This document shows positions 1 through 9,283 of a DNA stretch of 64,000 nt, one piece after another. A program made the position numbers and the translations under genes. The stretch lies in assembly GCF_014863605.1 (NCBI RefSeq), contig NZ_CP062252.1:4287001-4351000 (forward strand), read 5' to 3'. Under the pieces are notes generated by a model. That model saw only the letters and a program-made list of their open reading frames with translations, was not told the origin of the DNA and ran no database searches. Source of the stretch: Pseudomonas allokribbensis (lineage in GTDB: Bacteria; Pseudomonadota; Gammaproteobacteria; Pseudomonadales; Pseudomonadaceae). Each line of letters begins with the position of its first letter. Within the stretch, counting starts at the first letter, position 1.

Positions 1-1042
1 GACCCAGCACAACGCGGCGCTTGGCTTGTTCTTCGAACAGCTCGGCCGGCAGCTGGTCAGGCTTGATGTTGCCGCCGAACTGCTGAACAGCCTGCACGCG
101 CAGACGGTCAACTTCGTTGGACAGCAGAGCCTTTGGCACTTCGATCGGGTTGGTGGCCAGCAGACCGTCCATTACCTGATTCTTGACCTTGGATTTGATC
201 GCCTGACGCAGTTCACGCTCCATGTTCTTGCGAACTTCGGTGCGGAAGCCGTCGATGCCGCTTTCCTTGATACCGAACTGGGCGAAGAACTCTTCGTTCA
301 GCTCTGGCAGTTTTGGCTCGGAAACGGTGTTGACGGTCACGGTGAACTCGGCGGTCTTGCCAGCCAGGTCCAGGTTCTGATAGTCCTCTGGGAAGGTCAG
401 GTTCAGAACGCGCTCTTCGCCAGCTTTAGCGCCGACCAGGCCTTCTTCGAAGCCTGGGATCATGCGGCCGGAACCCAGCACCAGCTGAGTGCCCTTGGCG
501 GAACCGCCAGCGAACACTTCGCCGTCAACCTTGCCAACGAAATCGATGTTCAGTTGGTCTTCGTTCTGGGCAGCACGATCGGCCACTTCGAAACGGGTGT
601 TCTGCTTGCGCAGGATGTCCAGCATCTTGTCCAGATCGGCGTCAGCCACGTCAGCGCTCAGACGCTCAACGGTGATGCCTTCGAAGCCGGCAACGGTGAA
701 CTCTGGGAACACTTCGAATACGGCTACGTATTCCAGGTCCTTGCCAGCTTCGAGCGACTTAGGCTCGATCGACGGCGAACCGGCCGGGTTCAGCTTCTGC
801 TCAACCACAGCTTCGTAGAAGGAGGACTGGATCACGTCGCCGATCGCTTCCTGGCGCGCATCAGCACCGAAACGGCGCTTGATTTCGCTCATTGGCACTT
901 TGCCTGGACGGAAGCCAGCAATCTTGGCCTTTTGGGCAGTCTGCTGCAGACGCTTGTTGACCTGAGTCTCGATGCGCTCAGCCGGCACGGTGATGCTCAT
1001 GCGGCGCTCAAGAGCAGTAGTATTTTCAACAGAAACTTGCAT
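1..1042 (-). CDS. tig: trigger factor, 3' end beyond window
   Basis: Ribosome-associated chaperone and peptidyl-prolyl isomerase that meets nascent chains at the exit tunnel. The reading frame starts at ATG 1042 ([14 protein letters not shown]) and stays open to the window edge, giving 347 of the usual ~436 residues. Visible are the N-terminal ribosome-binding domain with the GFRPGKVP signature near residue 45, an FKBP-like isomerase domain at about 150-240 ([16 protein letters not shown]), and the beginning of the C-terminal helical domain. The C-terminal ~90 residues lie outside the window. In pseudomonads tig is followed by clpP, clpX and lon, which would lie beyond position 1. Confidence 0.97.
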   Translation of the reverse strand, partial: MQVSVENTTALERRMSITVPAERIETQVNKRLQQTAQKAKIAGFRPGKVPMSEIKRRFGADARQEAIGDVIQSSFYEAVVEQKLNPAGSPSIEPKSLEAGKDLEYVAVFEVFPEFTVAGFEGITVERLSADVADADLDKMLDILRKQNTRFEVADRAAQNEDQLNIDFVGKVDGEVFAGGSAKGTQLVLGSGRMIPGFEEGLVGAKAGEERVLNLTFPEDYQNLDLAGKTAEFTVTVNTVSEPKLPELNEEFFAQFGIKESGIDGFRTEVRKNMERELRQAIKSKVKNQVMDGLLATNPIEVPKALLSNEVDRLRVQAVQQFGGNIKPDQLPAELFEEQAKRRVVLG

Positions 1043-1395
1043 GGATATTCCTCGTTGCACAGACGTTAGCCGGCCGTTTCCGACCCAAGAATCAAGGGCA
1101 TGCATTCTAGTGGGTCAAACTCAAGAAGTCACCCTACTGAAAACGGGTAAGAAAACAGCAGGCAATTTGAAGGCGGGGACAAACGGTTGCGCCTCGCCCT
1201 GTTAGCAAATACAGCCAATCAAGCCAGGGCTCTGCGCCAACCTCTTCTATATATAGAGGCGGTTGAATCATCTCCCTGACAGCCAACCTCGCAAGCAAGG
1301 TCGGCGGGCAGCGCAGCATCATCGAGCAACATTAATACGACGAAGCGCCCTGCCCTGCGACCCGAAACCGGCAGTCGCCGAAATACTCGAAACCG
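1043..1395. other. intergenic stretch without recognised gene
   Basis: About 350 bases between the tig start and the tRNA-cluster terminator. It should hold the leftward tig promoter. I see no convincing -35/-10 pair, RNA gene or conserved ORF. The short ORFs that cross it have no ribosome-binding site and read into the tRNA genes. Confidence 0.5.
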
Positions 1396-1438
1396 TAAAA
1401 CAAAAAAGGCGCCAGACTGTTAAGTCTGGCGCCTTTCG
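1396..1438 (-). terminator. Rho-independent terminator of tRNA cluster
   Basis: Perfect 13-bp stem (AAAGGCGCCAGAC / GTCTGGCGCCTTT) with a six-base loop. Read leftward it is followed by a T-rich run (TTTTTTGTTTT). It ends the tRNA transcript just after the second tRNA-His. Confidence 0.9.
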
Positions 1439-1443
1439 AAATA

Positions 1444-1520
1444 TGGGGTGGACGATGGGGATCGAACCCACGACAACGGGAGTCACAATCCCGTGCTCTA
1501 CCAACTGAGCTACGCCCACC
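1444..1520 (-). tRNA. tRNA-His (GTG), copy 2
   Basis: Reverse-strand cloverleaf with a GTG anticodon in an ATTGTGA loop. The extra G-1 pairs with C73, the acceptor stem GTGGGCG/CGTCCAC has one G-U pair, and CCA is encoded. Identical across its length to the other tRNA-His at 1739-1815. It is the last gene of the cluster and is followed by a strong terminator. Confidence 0.97.
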
Positions 1521-1595
1521 ATATTGCGTGCCAAAGAAGCCAAACAACTTCTTTGTAGAACTTCACCCTACCAATGGCATGAATGAAGCTTTGAT

Positions 1596-1680
1596 TGGTG
1601 CGGATGAAGAGACTCGAACTCTTACGCCTCGCGGCGCTGGAACCTAAATCCAGTGTGTCTACCAATTCCACCACATCCGC
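1596..1680 (-). tRNA. tRNA-Leu (TAG)
   Basis: 85-nt class II tRNA on the reverse strand with a long variable arm (GCCGCGAGGC region), TAG anticodon between GGATT and GTTCC, T-arm GTTCGAGTC and encoded CCA. It sits between the two tRNA-His genes. Confidence 0.96.
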
Positions 1681-1699
1681 GGATGAAGCTTTTTAAAGC

Positions 1700-1731
1700 A
1701 AAGGCGCCAGACTGTTACATCTGGCGCCTTT
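1700..1731 (-). terminator. duplicated hairpin after first tRNA-His, weak T-run
   Basis: The stem AAAGGCGCCAGA/TCTGGCGCCTTT is nearly the same as the terminator at 1396-1438, but the downstream leftward sequence is TTTGCTTTAAAAAG rather than a clean T-tract. Probably a leaky or processing hairpin, since tRNA-Leu and the second tRNA-His lie downstream in the same direction. Confidence 0.6.
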
Positions 1732-1738
1732 CGAAATA

Positions 1739-1815
1739 TGGGGTGGACGATGGGGATCGAACCCACGACAACGGGAGTCACAATCCCGTGCTCTACCAAC
1801 TGAGCTACGCCCACC
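1739..1815 (-). tRNA. tRNA-His (GTG), copy 1
   Basis: Same 77-nt sequence as the gene at 1444-1520, including G-1 and encoded CCA. The identity extends into the downstream hairpin, so tRNA and hairpin were duplicated together. Confidence 0.97.
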
Positions 1816-1846
1816 ATATCGCGTTACTTGTGCCAAAGCTGCCTAA

Positions 1847-1924
1847 TGGCGCACCCGGCAGGACTCGAACCTGCGACCATCCGCTTAGAAGGCGGATGCT
1901 CTATCCAGCTGAGCTACGGGCGCC
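1847..1924 (-). tRNA. tRNA-Arg (TCT)
   Basis: First gene of the leftward tRNA cluster. Acceptor GGCGCCC pairs with GGGTGCGCC, the anticodon loop is CTTCTAA (TCT), the T-arm GTTCGAGTCC is present and CCA is encoded. Confidence 0.96.
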
Positions 1925-2037
1925 TTGTTAGCTGTACCCTTGGAGGACTACAAACTAAGTGCTTTCCAGTCTCGCAGAACCTTGATTCCGCTCAACCTTC
2001 TTAACCAGTGCTAGGCTGTGCCCGACAAGTGCGACGA

Positions 2038-2066
2038 ATAGTATAGAGCGACCTGCAGGTCGTCAA
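2038..2066 (-). promoter_or_regulatory. probable sigma-70 promoter of tRNA cluster
   Basis: On the reverse strand TTGACG (2061-2066) and TACTAT (2038-2043) are separated by exactly 17 bases. It lies about 115 bases upstream of tRNA-Arg, and an A/T-rich UP-like tract (2070-2095) lies just behind the -35. Confidence 0.65.
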
Positions 2067-2197
2067 ATCCTTTTTAAAAAAAATTCATTTAATTAAAGGG
2101 CTTAGGGGAATTTGCTGACCAAGCGCCTTTGCCCTCACCGTCTGACATGCGAGAATGCGTTCTCTTTTTTTCCCCTCTCGATGGTTAATCACGCGCA

Positions 2198-3052
2198 ATG
2201 ACTGCACAACTAATCGACGGCAAATCAATCGCCGCCAGCCTGCGCCAGCAGATCGCCCAACGGGTAGCCGAACGTCGCGAGCAAGGCTTGCGCACTCCCG
2301 GCCTCGCGGTGATCCTGGTCGGCAGCGATCCTGCCTCTCAGGTTTATGTCTCGCACAAGCGTAAAGACTGTGAAGAGGTCGGCTTCCTCTCTCAAGCCTA
2401 CGACCTGCCTTCTGAAACCACTCAAGAAGCGCTGACCGATCTGATCGATCGACTGAACGACGACCCGGCAATCGACGGCGTTCTGCTTCAACTTCCGCTG
2501 CCTGAGCACCTGGACGCCTCCAAACTGCTGGAACGCATCCGCCCGGACAAGGACGTCGATGGTTTCCATCCTTATAACGTCGGCCGCCTGGCCCAGCGCA
2601 TTCCGCTGCTGCGCCCCTGCACCCCGAAAGGCATCATGACCTTGCTGGAAAGCACCGGTGTCGATCTGTACGGGATGGACGCCGTGGTTGTCGGCGCTTC
2701 CAACATCGTCGGTCGCCCGATGGCCATGGAGCTGCTGCTGGCCGGCTGCACCGTGACCGTGACCCACCGCTTCACCAAGGACCTGGCCGGTCACGTCGGC
2801 CGCGCCGATCTGGTGGTGGTGGCTGCCGGCAAGCCGGGCCTGGTCAAGGGCGAGTGGATCAAGGAAGGCGCGATCGTGATCGACGTCGGCATCAACCGTC
2901 AGGACGACGGCAAACTGGTCGGTGACGTCGTGTACGAAACCGCCCTGCCCCGCGCTGGCTGGATCACTCCAGTACCGGGCGGCGTCGGCCCGATGACCCG
3001 TGCCTGCCTGCTGGAAAACACGCTGTACGCGGCAGAAACCCTGCACGCCTGA
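2198..3052 (+). CDS. folD: bifunctional methylene-THF dehydrogenase / methenyl-THF cyclohydrolase
   Basis: Interconverts 5,10-methylene-THF and 10-formyl-THF using NADP, feeding purine and formyl-Met synthesis in the cytoplasm. 284 residues, the usual length. Catalytic Tyr50 and Lys54/Lys56 are present in VYVSHKRK, the dinucleotide-binding GASNIVGRP motif is near residue 165, and the C-terminal signature PGGVGPMT is intact. Start ATG 2198 has only a weak Shine-Dalgarno, but the N-terminus [12 protein letters not shown] matches family architecture. It stands divergent from the tRNA cluster and is closed by a terminator. Confidence 0.97.
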   Translation: MTAQLIDGKSIAASLRQQIAQRVAERREQGLRTPGLAVILVGSDPASQVYVSHKRKDCEEVGFLSQAYDLPSETTQEALTDLIDRLNDDPAIDGVLLQLPLPEHLDASKLLERIRPDKDVDGFHPYNVGRLAQRIPLLRPCTPKGIMTLLESTGVDLYGMDAVVVGASNIVGRPMAMELLLAGCTVTVTHRFTKDLAGHVGRADLVVVAAGKPGLVKGEWIKEGAIVIDVGINRQDDGKLVGDVVYETALPRAGWITPVPGGVGPMTRACLLENTLYAAETLHA

Positions 3053-3073
3053 GGCGCTTTTCCCGCACTCCCG

Positions 3074-3098
3074 AAACCCCGCCTCGTGCGGGGTTTTT
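3074..3098 (+). terminator. folD terminator
   Basis: Stem ACCCCGC/GCGGGGT with a short loop, followed by TTTTT, 22 bases after the folD stop. Confidence 0.85.
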
Positions 3099-3280
3099 CA
3101 TATCCTCGAAAAAACCTTTACCGTTCGCCGGAAACCCCTATTTTCACAGGGCTTTTCACGACTTTTTCATGCCCCACAAACAACCATCGACAGATCTTCA
3201 GCCATACTCCTAGAATGCGTCGTTTTACGACACAGTCCGTTACAAATAACGGCATTTCCAACCTTCATGAGTTCGCCCGC

Positions 3281-4219
3281 GTGAATATTCGTCTGTCCAT
3301 CCTGAGCCTGGTTTTTGCATTTTCAGGCACGCTCCTCACGCCAACGGTCAACGCCGCCGAAACCACCGCTGCCCCCCGAGACGCCTCGCAACTGAAAATC
3401 GCCTCTGGCAGCGCCCTGCTGATGGATCTGCAGACCAATAAAGTCATCTACTCCAGCAATCCGGACGTGATCGTGCCGATCGCTTCCGTCAGCAAGTTGA
3501 TGACCGGTCTGGTCGTGGTTGAAGCGCACCAGAACATGGACGAATGGATTGACGTCGACATCAGCCATACCCCGGAAATGAAAGGCGTGTTTTCCCGGGT
3601 CAAACTGCGTAGCGAATTGCCGCGCCGAGAGATGCTGCTGATTGCCCTGATGTCCTCGGAAAACCGCGCGGCGGCCAGCCTGGCGCACCACTATCCGGGC
3701 GGCTATGTGGCATTCATCGCGGCGATGAACGCCAAGGCCAAGGCGCTGGGCATGACCAGCACCCACTTCGTCGAGCCGACCGGCCTGTCGGAACGCAACG
3801 TTTCCACTGCCCGCGATCTGAGCAAGTTGCTGATGGCCGCGCAAAAACATCCGATCCTCAGCGAGCTCACCACCACCAAGGAAAAAACCGTGTCGTTCCG
3901 CAAACCCAATTACACCCTGGGTTTCCGCAACACCGACCACTTGGTCAACAAAGCCGACTGGGACATCAAGATCACCAAAACCGGCTTCACCAATCCGGCC
4001 GGCCACTGCCTGGTGCTTGTGACCAGGATGAGCAACCGTCCGGTCGCCCTGGTGATTCTCGACGCCTTCGGCAAGTACACCCACTTTGCCGATGCGAGCC
4101 GCATCCGCAGCTGGATGGAAACCGGCAGAAGCACCAACGTTCCGGCGGTGGCTCAGCAATACAAGGCCGAGAAGAACCTCAAGGGTCGCCACAGCGGCGT
4201 CGTCGAAGCCTCCAAGTAA
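3281..4219 (+). CDS. pbpG: D-alanyl-D-alanine endopeptidase (PBP7 family)
   Basis: Periplasmic penicillin-binding protein of the S11 serine peptidase family that cuts DD-crosslinks in peptidoglycan. With GTG 3281 as start the product has 312 residues and opens with a signal peptide (hydrophobic [14 protein letters not shown], then VNAAE). The active-site triad is complete: Ser69-x-x-Lys72 (SVSK), an SSEN motif near 125 and the KTG motif (TKTGFTN) near 235. An in-frame ATG at 3215 would add a non-signal-like N-terminus, so I prefer GTG 3281, although its Shine-Dalgarno is poor. A bidirectional terminator follows. Confidence 0.93.
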   Translation: MNIRLSILSLVFAFSGTLLTPTVNAAETTAAPRDASQLKIASGSALLMDLQTNKVIYSSNPDVIVPIASVSKLMTGLVVVEAHQNMDEWIDVDISHTPEMKGVFSRVKLRSELPRREMLLIALMSSENRAAASLAHHYPGGYVAFIAAMNAKAKALGMTSTHFVEPTGLSERNVSTARDLSKLLMAAQKHPILSELTTTKEKTVSFRKPNYTLGFRNTDHLVNKADWDIKITKTGFTNPAGHCLVLVTRMSNRPVALVILDAFGKYTHFADASRIRSWMETGRSTNVPAVAQQYKAEKNLKGRHSGVVEASK

Positions 4220-4232
4220 TCCGCGACACAAG

Positions 4233-4262
4233 AAAAAGCCCCGAACATTCGGGGCTTTTTTT
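4233..4262. terminator. bidirectional terminator
   Basis: AAAAAGCCCCGAA-catt-CGGGGCTTTTTTT hairpin between convergent pbpG and the small gene at 4274-4480, with A and T tracts on both sides. Confidence 0.9.
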
Positions 4263-4273
4263 CGTCTGCTGGA

Positions 4274-4480
4274 TCAGTCGTTGGGCAGCGGCATCTGGTC
4301 ATCATCGGGAATGCCGTCACCGGCACTTGGATCGCGCCGATGCTCCGGCGTCACGACGGCGGGACGAGCCAGCGGATCACGCAGCGGGCTGTCCGGGTCC
4401 AGCACCGGATCAACGTCCGGTTCCGGCGTCGTCGGCACACTGTCCGGTTTATGGTCGTCGAAGCTCGAATCGGTACTCAT
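4274..4480 (-). CDS. small acidic Pro/Asp-rich protein, function unknown
   Basis: 68 residues, very rich in Asp, Pro and Ser (MSTDSSFDDHKPDSVPTTPE) and likely disordered. No membrane segment or known domain. ATG 4480 has a good Shine-Dalgarno (GAGAGG, five bases upstream); an in-frame GTG at 4486 is disfavoured. Its own terminator and ribosome-binding site argue that it is expressed. I recall similar small proteins in pseudomonads but cannot assign a role. Confidence 0.7.
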   Translation of the reverse strand: MSTDSSFDDHKPDSVPTTPEPDVDPVLDPDSPLRDPLARPAVVTPEHRRDPSAGDGIPDDDQMPLPND

Positions 4481-4576
4481 ACGCACCTCTCATTCGGGTC
4501 ATCACCCGATAAATCGGGCGTTACCTTTAAGAGCTTAGCCCCGCGCCATCGTGCCCGTCAGAAGACGGACGGAACC

Positions 4577-5248
4577 TCATTTCGCTTCCAGCGCCTTGCG
4601 GGCCTGTGCCGCCTCGCGCTCCTGACCGGCCTGTGCCAGTTCATCAGCCGCTTTCAACCAACGCTGGCGATCGACCGCTGCCGGGATCTGCGAAGGCTTC
4701 TGAATCAATACTGCCCAGCCACCCGACTTCTCGAGCGCCGACTCAAAAGAGCTGAAACTCATCAGTTCGCGGCGGTTCATCCCGGCGCGCAGCAGCACCT
4801 TCTGCTTTTTGCGGTCGTAGCCAGAGAGGATCGCGTAACGCGGCTCGGCCCAGAACGCCGAACCCTCGCTGAAGCGCACCATCACCGGATAACCGGCCGC
4901 CACCTGGGTCAGCAGCGCGGGCAACTGGCTGTCCAACGGATAGACCACCATGCCGTACTCGCGGGCCAGGTTCTGCATATTCTGCTGCAACTTGTCTTCG
5001 GCGCCCGGCAAATGCAGCGGTTTTTCCAACAGGCCCGGCGTGATCATGACGCCCTGTTGCGACAGCAGACTGGCCAGCACCTGCGGCCCGCTCTGATTGG
5101 CTTCGCCACGATAGAAGGTGCCGCTGAGCTCGACGCGCTCCGGCAGGCGCTGGACCTCGGGTGCCACACTGCCCGCACAACCCACCAATGCTGTCACGCA
5201 ACCGGCTACCAGCAACGCCATGCGAATCCGGGAAAATAGCTGCACCAT
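4577..5248 (-). CDS. C39-peptidase-like lipoprotein lacking catalytic residues
   Basis: About 223 residues. The N-terminal signal has a lipobox (TALVGC), so it is probably lipid-anchored in the envelope. The following domain resembles papain-like C39 peptidases, but the place where these enzymes carry QCGP reads NQSGPQVLASLL, and the place of the catalytic His (HYVVL-type) reads RYAILSGYD. Both catalytic Cys and His seem replaced, suggesting a binding or scaffolding role. The C-terminal part (KAADELAQAGQEREAAQA) is helical and may be a TPR remnant. ATG 5248 is preceded by GAGAG; GTG 5254 is an alternative. Confidence 0.7.
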   Translation of the reverse strand: MVQLFSRIRMALLVAGCVTALVGCAGSVAPEVQRLPERVELSGTFYRGEANQSGPQVLASLLSQQGVMITPGLLEKPLHLPGAEDKLQQNMQNLAREYGMVVYPLDSQLPALLTQVAAGYPVMVRFSEGSAFWAEPRYAILSGYDRKKQKVLLRAGMNRRELMSFSSFESALEKSGGWAVLIQKPSQIPAAVDRQRWLKAADELAQAGQEREAAQARKALEAK

Positions 5249-5479
5249 CGTCACTCTCTTGATCAGTTACCGGTCATCGTGTTCCGGCTTGGTCGAGGAT
5301 CATAGGACGGCGTAACGCTGCGGTATAGCCCAAAGGGGCAGATGCATCGTCTGCATAGAGCGAAGTGATTGGTCACCACCGACCTTTGGTCAATAGCCTG
5401 AAACACGCCAGCGACTAGACTGTCATCCAGACAAGCGCAAAAGAGCGAGCGCCCGACGCAGGGCAAAGAGGAGGCACAG

Positions 5480-5650
5480 ATGAGCCTGACCATGACCATC
5501 GTAATGCTGATTGCCGGCTGGCTGGCCGTCGCCGCCGCCATGCTGTGGGGCGTGCTGCGGATTTCCCGGCGCCACCATCACCACCCTGCACAACCCGCAC
5601 CGATCAAGAAAGTCGAGAAACACAGCACCCGTCACGCCACCGCGCACTGA
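5480..5650 (+). CDS. 56-residue single-pass membrane protein
   Basis: Starts at ATG 5480 behind a strong Shine-Dalgarno (GAGGAGG) and encodes one transmembrane helix (TIVMLIAGWLAVAAAMLWGV, residues 6-25), then a basic, His-rich tail with a HHHH run. Function unknown. The strong ribosome-binding site and the terminator directly after it support a real gene. Confidence 0.7.
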   Translation: MSLTMTIVMLIAGWLAVAAAMLWGVLRISRRHHHHPAQPAPIKKVEKHSTRHATAH

Positions 5651-5671
5651 CCTCCTGCAACCGACTCAAAC

Positions 5672-5715
5672 AAAAAGGCCGCCTGGACTCTCGCGAGTTC
5701 AGGCGGCCTTTGGTT
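5672..5715. terminator. bidirectional terminator
   Basis: AAAGGCCGCCTG...CAGGCGGCCTTT, a 12-bp perfect stem between the small membrane protein gene and convergent terC. Confidence 0.88.
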
Positions 5716-5724
5716 TTCCAGCGA

Positions 5725-6474
5725 TTACGCTTCTGCAGTCAGTTTCTTCTGCCTGGCGCGGCGCGACATCATGTTCAGCACTTCAATCGAAGCCGAGAAC
5801 GCCATGGCGGCATACACATAACCTTTCGGTACGTGGGCGCCGAAGCCTTCGGCGATCAGCGTCATGCCGATCATGATCAGGAAGCCCAGGGCCAACATCA
5901 CCACCGTCGGGTTGTCGTTGATGAACTTGGCCAGCGGATCAGCCGCAAACAGCATCACCAGCACCGAAACCACCACCGCGATCACCATGATCGGCAAGTG
6001 TTCGGTCATGCCGACCGCGGTAATGATGCTGTCGATCGAGAACACCATGTCCAGCATCAGAATCTGCCCGATGGCGGCGGCAAAACCCAGGGTCACTGTC
6101 GACGTGGCGGACTTCGGATCTTCCGGCGCCGGGTCCATGCTGTGATGGATCTCGGTCGTCGCTTTCCACACCAGGAACAAGCCACCGGCGATCAGGATCA
6201 TGTCCTTCCAGGAGAACGCCTGGCCGAGGATCTCGATGACCGGCGCGGTCAACTGAACGATGAACGCGATGGTGCTCAGCAAGGCCAGACGCATGATCAG
6301 CGCCATGCCGATGCCCAGGCGACGGGCCTTCTGCCGGTACTGCTCGGGCAGTTTGTTGGTCAGGATCGAGATGAAGATCAGGTTATCGATGCCCAGCACG
6401 ATTTCCATTACCACCAGTGTGGCCAAGGCAATCCAGGCAGTCGGGCTGGAAGCGAGTTCTAACAGGTATTCCAT
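5725..6474 (-). CDS. TerC-family integral membrane protein
   Basis: 249 residues with about seven hydrophobic segments. Typical TerC features are present: the acidic intramembrane motif [12 protein letters not shown] near residues 23-34 and a second DMVFSIDSI at about 141-149. TerC proteins (PF03741) are implicated in metal export, notably manganese in characterised members, or membrane redox; tellurite resistance itself needs other ter genes, which are absent here. The gene is monocistronic between a terminator and a small lipoprotein gene. Confidence 0.9.
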   Translation of the reverse strand: MEYLLELASSPTAWIALATLVVMEIVLGIDNLIFISILTNKLPEQYRQKARRLGIGMALIMRLALLSTIAFIVQLTAPVIEILGQAFSWKDMILIAGGLFLVWKATTEIHHSMDPAPEDPKSATSTVTLGFAAAIGQILMLDMVFSIDSIITAVGMTEHLPIMVIAVVVSVLVMLFAADPLAKFINDNPTVVMLALGFLIMIGMTLIAEGFGAHVPKGYVYAAMAFSASIEVLNMMSRRARQKKLTAEA

Positions 6475-6502
6475 GGGTCAGTCCTGACTCTTGTAAGACG
6501 AT

Positions 6503-6745
6503 TTAGATGGTCTTGGAGGAAGATTCGGTTTTTTCCGCGTCTTTTTCCGGGGCTTCTTTTTTCTCGATCAGGCCGCCAGTGGCCTCGCTGAGCGCTTGCT
6601 CAGCGGCTTTGTGCGTGTCGTCGATCGCCTGCTTGGCGCTCTCGGCCGCTTTGCCCATCAACTGCTGGGCGCTTTTTTCAGCCTGGTCGCAACCCGCCAT
6701 AAGCAGTAAAGACGTAAACATCAGTGCCGGGATCGTGTATTTCAT
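6503..6745 (-). CDS. small lipoprotein, helical Ala/Lys/Glu-rich
   Basis: 80 residues. Signal peptide with a clear lipobox (LLMAGC, Cys about residue 16), then an amphipathic helix-rich region (KSAQQLMGKAAESAKQAIDD) and a charged tail rich in Glu, Lys and Ser. Start ATG 6745 gives the signal peptide directly; the longer upstream reading has no support. Role unknown, probably envelope-associated. It lies just upstream of terC on the same strand. Confidence 0.72.
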   Translation of the reverse strand: MKYTIPALMFTSLLLMAGCDQAEKSAQQLMGKAAESAKQAIDDTHKAAEQALSEATGGLIEKKEAPEKDAEKTESSSKTI

Positions 6746-6889
6746 GAGGTTTCCTTCGAATGAACAGACGGGGTCACAGACCACTCGTCGATGGCTGGGC
6801 ATTCTAGGGAGACAAACACTTCAGGAAAATTCGTATTTTCAGCGGCTATACTTCGATTTATACGAACTGTATTTCATGGACGGATCGCC

Positions 6890-7789
6890 ATGCTCAATTA
6901 CCGACAACTGCATTACTTCTGGGTGGTCGCCAAGACCGGCAGCATCGTGCGCGCGTGCGAGCAACTGAACCTGACGCCACAAACCATCAGCGGACAGATT
7001 TCCCTGCTCGAACAGACTTACGGCATCGAATTGTTTCAACGAGTCGGCCGGCAATTGGAGCTCACCGAAGCCGGGCGCCAGGCCCTGCCCTATGCCGAAC
7101 AGATGTTTCAGCTCGGTGGCGAACTGGAACTGATGCTGCGCGCCCAGCCCAATGAGCAGCAGATCCTGTTCCGGGTCGGCGTGGCGGACGTCGTGCCCAA
7201 ATCCATCGTCTATCGCCTGATCGCCCCGACCATGGAATTGAGCGAGCCTCTGCGCATCACCTGCCGCGAGGACAAACTCGAGCGATTACTGGCGGATCTG
7301 GCGATTCAGCGCCTGGATCTGGTGATCTCCGACAGCCCGATGCCGTCGCACCTGGACATCAAGGGGTACAGCCAGAAACTCGGGGAATGCGGGATCAGCT
7401 TCTTCGCCACCGCCGAACTGGCAGCGCAGTACGGTCAGGATTTCCCACGCAGCCTGCACGGTGCGCCGCTGTTGATCCCCGGCGCAGAAACCGTAGTGCG
7501 CAGCCGTTTGCAGCGCTGGTTCGCCGAGCAACAGATTCAGCCAAGAATTGTCGGGGAGTTCGATGACAGCGCCTTGATGCAGGCGTTCGGCCAGTCCGGC
7601 AGCGGGATTTTCATCGGCCCGAGCGTGATTGCCGAGGAGGTGAAGCGCCAGTACGGCGTCGAGTTGATCGGCCAGACCGATGCGGTGAGCGAATCGTTCT
7701 ACGCGATTTCGGTGGAGCGCAAGGTCAAGCACCCCGGCATCAAAGCGATTACCGAAGGTGCCCGACGCGAGCTGTTTACAGAGTTTTAA
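6890..7789 (+). CDS. nhaR: LysR-type transcriptional activator NhaR
   Basis: 299 residues starting MLNYRQLHYFWVVAKTGS, the characteristic NhaR N-terminus. An HTH_1 domain spans 4-62 (QISLLEQTYG...LFQRVGRQLELT) and a LysR substrate domain follows. NhaR activates sodium/proton antiporter genes in enterobacteria; no nhaA lies nearby, so the target here is unknown. ATG 6890 is chosen over the out-of-frame ATG at 6876. Its stop overlaps the stop of the convergent MFS gene by a few bases. Confidence 0.88.
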   Translation: MLNYRQLHYFWVVAKTGSIVRACEQLNLTPQTISGQISLLEQTYGIELFQRVGRQLELTEAGRQALPYAEQMFQLGGELELMLRAQPNEQQILFRVGVADVVPKSIVYRLIAPTMELSEPLRITCREDKLERLLADLAIQRLDLVISDSPMPSHLDIKGYSQKLGECGISFFATAELAAQYGQDFPRSLHGAPLLIPGAETVVRSRLQRWFAEQQIQPRIVGEFDDSALMQAFGQSGSGIFIGPSVIAEEVKRQYGVELIGQTDAVSESFYAISVERKVKHPGIKAITEGARRELFTEF

Positions 7790-8946
7790 GCCGGCGCGCA
7801 GACGTCGCGCGGCTTGAGTACCATCAGCACCATGGCGAGGAAAATCGACAGCAGAATGAACCCGGCTGCGGCGAAACCCACGAAGCCGAGGCCAGCGCTG
7901 TCGATTACCCGACCGCCAATGATCGCGCCCAGACCAATCCCGAGGTTGGCCCCGGCAATGTTCAGCGACGCCGCAAAGGCCGGCGCCTCAGGTGCGGCTT
8001 TCATCAAGCGCACGTGACTGACCAGGAACAGCGCGGCCTGCGTCACGCCCCAGATGCCCATCGCCGCCGCCAGACCCAGCGACGAATTGATGTTCGGCAC
8101 CAGCGCCACCATCCCGGGGATCATGAACGCACAGAACATCACCGACGCCATCAACGGATGACGATCCACCGCGCGTCCACCCAGCGAGTTGCCGATCAGG
8201 CCGACCGCGCCAAAGCCCATCAGGCACCAGCCGACCACGGTGCCATTGAAGCCGGCCAGGCGTTCAAGAATGTCCGCCAGATAGGTGTAAGCGGTGAACA
8301 TGCCGCTGAACACCAGGATCGACAGCAACACATGACCGAGCATCAGCGGGCTGCGCAGGATCTTGAACTGTGAAGCGAAGCTGACCTGATGCTGGTGCAG
8401 GCTGGTTTTCGGCAGATAGACAAACAGCAGCAACGCCTTGGCAAACGCGATCACCGCCAGAATGCCGAACGCACTGCGCCAGCCGAACGCGTCGGAAATC
8501 AGCGTGCCGACCGGAATGCCGAATACCGTGGCGCAGACGATGCCGAAGCCGATCTTGGCGATGGCACGACCGGCGAAGTCCGGGCCGACGATATCCACGG
8601 CGGTTTCACTGGCCAGCGCCCAGAACACCGGCAGCCCCAGCGCCGGAATCAACCGTGCAATGGCCATGACCCAGATGTTCGGTGCGAATGCCGCCACGGT
8701 ATTGGCCAGTCCGAACATGATCAGGATGGTGATGAACAGTTTGCGCCGTTCGAAACGGGCGAAATATGCCGTCAAGAATGGGCCGAACATGGCCACGGTG
8801 AAAGCGAATAGAGTCACCAGCAACCCGGCTTGCGGGATGGTGACGGCCAGATCGCGGGCAATCGCCGGCAACAGGCCGACGATGACGAACTCCGTGGTCA
8901 GCACCGTGAACCCGGCGGCAGACAACAGAAGGATGGGCAACAGCAT
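7786..8946 (-). CDS. MFS efflux transporter, AraJ/YdhP-like
   Basis: 386 residues, 12 predicted membrane segments. The N-terminus (LPILLLSAAGFTVLTTEFVIVGLLPAIA) and the loop GPFLTAYFARFERRKLF are typical of DHA1-type drug/arabinose exporters. ATG 8946 has GGAG six bases upstream; the longer reading to 9057 adds a non-membrane extension without a ribosome-binding site. Substrate unknown. Convergent with nhaR. Confidence 0.85.
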   Translation of the reverse strand: MLLPILLLSAAGFTVLTTEFVIVGLLPAIARDLAVTIPQAGLLVTLFAFTVAMFGPFLTAYFARFERRKLFITILIMFGLANTVAAFAPNIWVMAIARLIPALGLPVFWALASETAVDIVGPDFAGRAIAKIGFGIVCATVFGIPVGTLISDAFGWRSAFGILAVIAFAKALLLFVYLPKTSLHQHQVSFASQFKILRSPLMLGHVLLSILVFSGMFTAYTYLADILERLAGFNGTVVGWCLMGFGAVGLIGNSLGGRAVDRHPLMASVMFCAFMIPGMVALVPNINSSLGLAAAMGIWGVTQAALFLVSHVRLMKAAPEAPAFAASLNIAGANLGIGLGAIIGGRVIDSAGLGFVGFAAAGFILLSIFLAMVLMVLKPRDVCAPA

Positions 8947-9283
8947 GAGGAACTCCAGCAAAACGACGACACCAGCGCTGACCCGAAGGCCCGCTGGCAG
9001 AACTTGAAAATAAGGATGCGCAATCTTAACAGAGTGTTTCCAGAGTGACTTGCACAAACCTGTCTAAGTTGCCGAACAATCCGGTGGCAGATCGTCACAG
9101 GTCTGAAGGATCCGGACGCCCCTGTGATAAAGTCCGCGCCCTGCAAAACGTACACCCTGTTCAGCCGCCCGTTTAACGGCGTGGCTGTCGCGTCATTCCT
9201 TTCGGTTCGTGTCTGTGGCCTGCCCCCGATTCATCGCCCGGATCACGCAACCTTGCACCCTATAAAAAAGCAGAGATGCCGTT

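Noticed and set aside
1134..1931. Short ORFs across the tRNA cluster
   Set aside because: They read through tRNA genes and hairpins; none has a start with ribosome-binding site.
5725..6474. TerC as part of a tellurite resistance operon
   Set aside because: No terZABDE genes nearby; TerC-family proteins are common alone.
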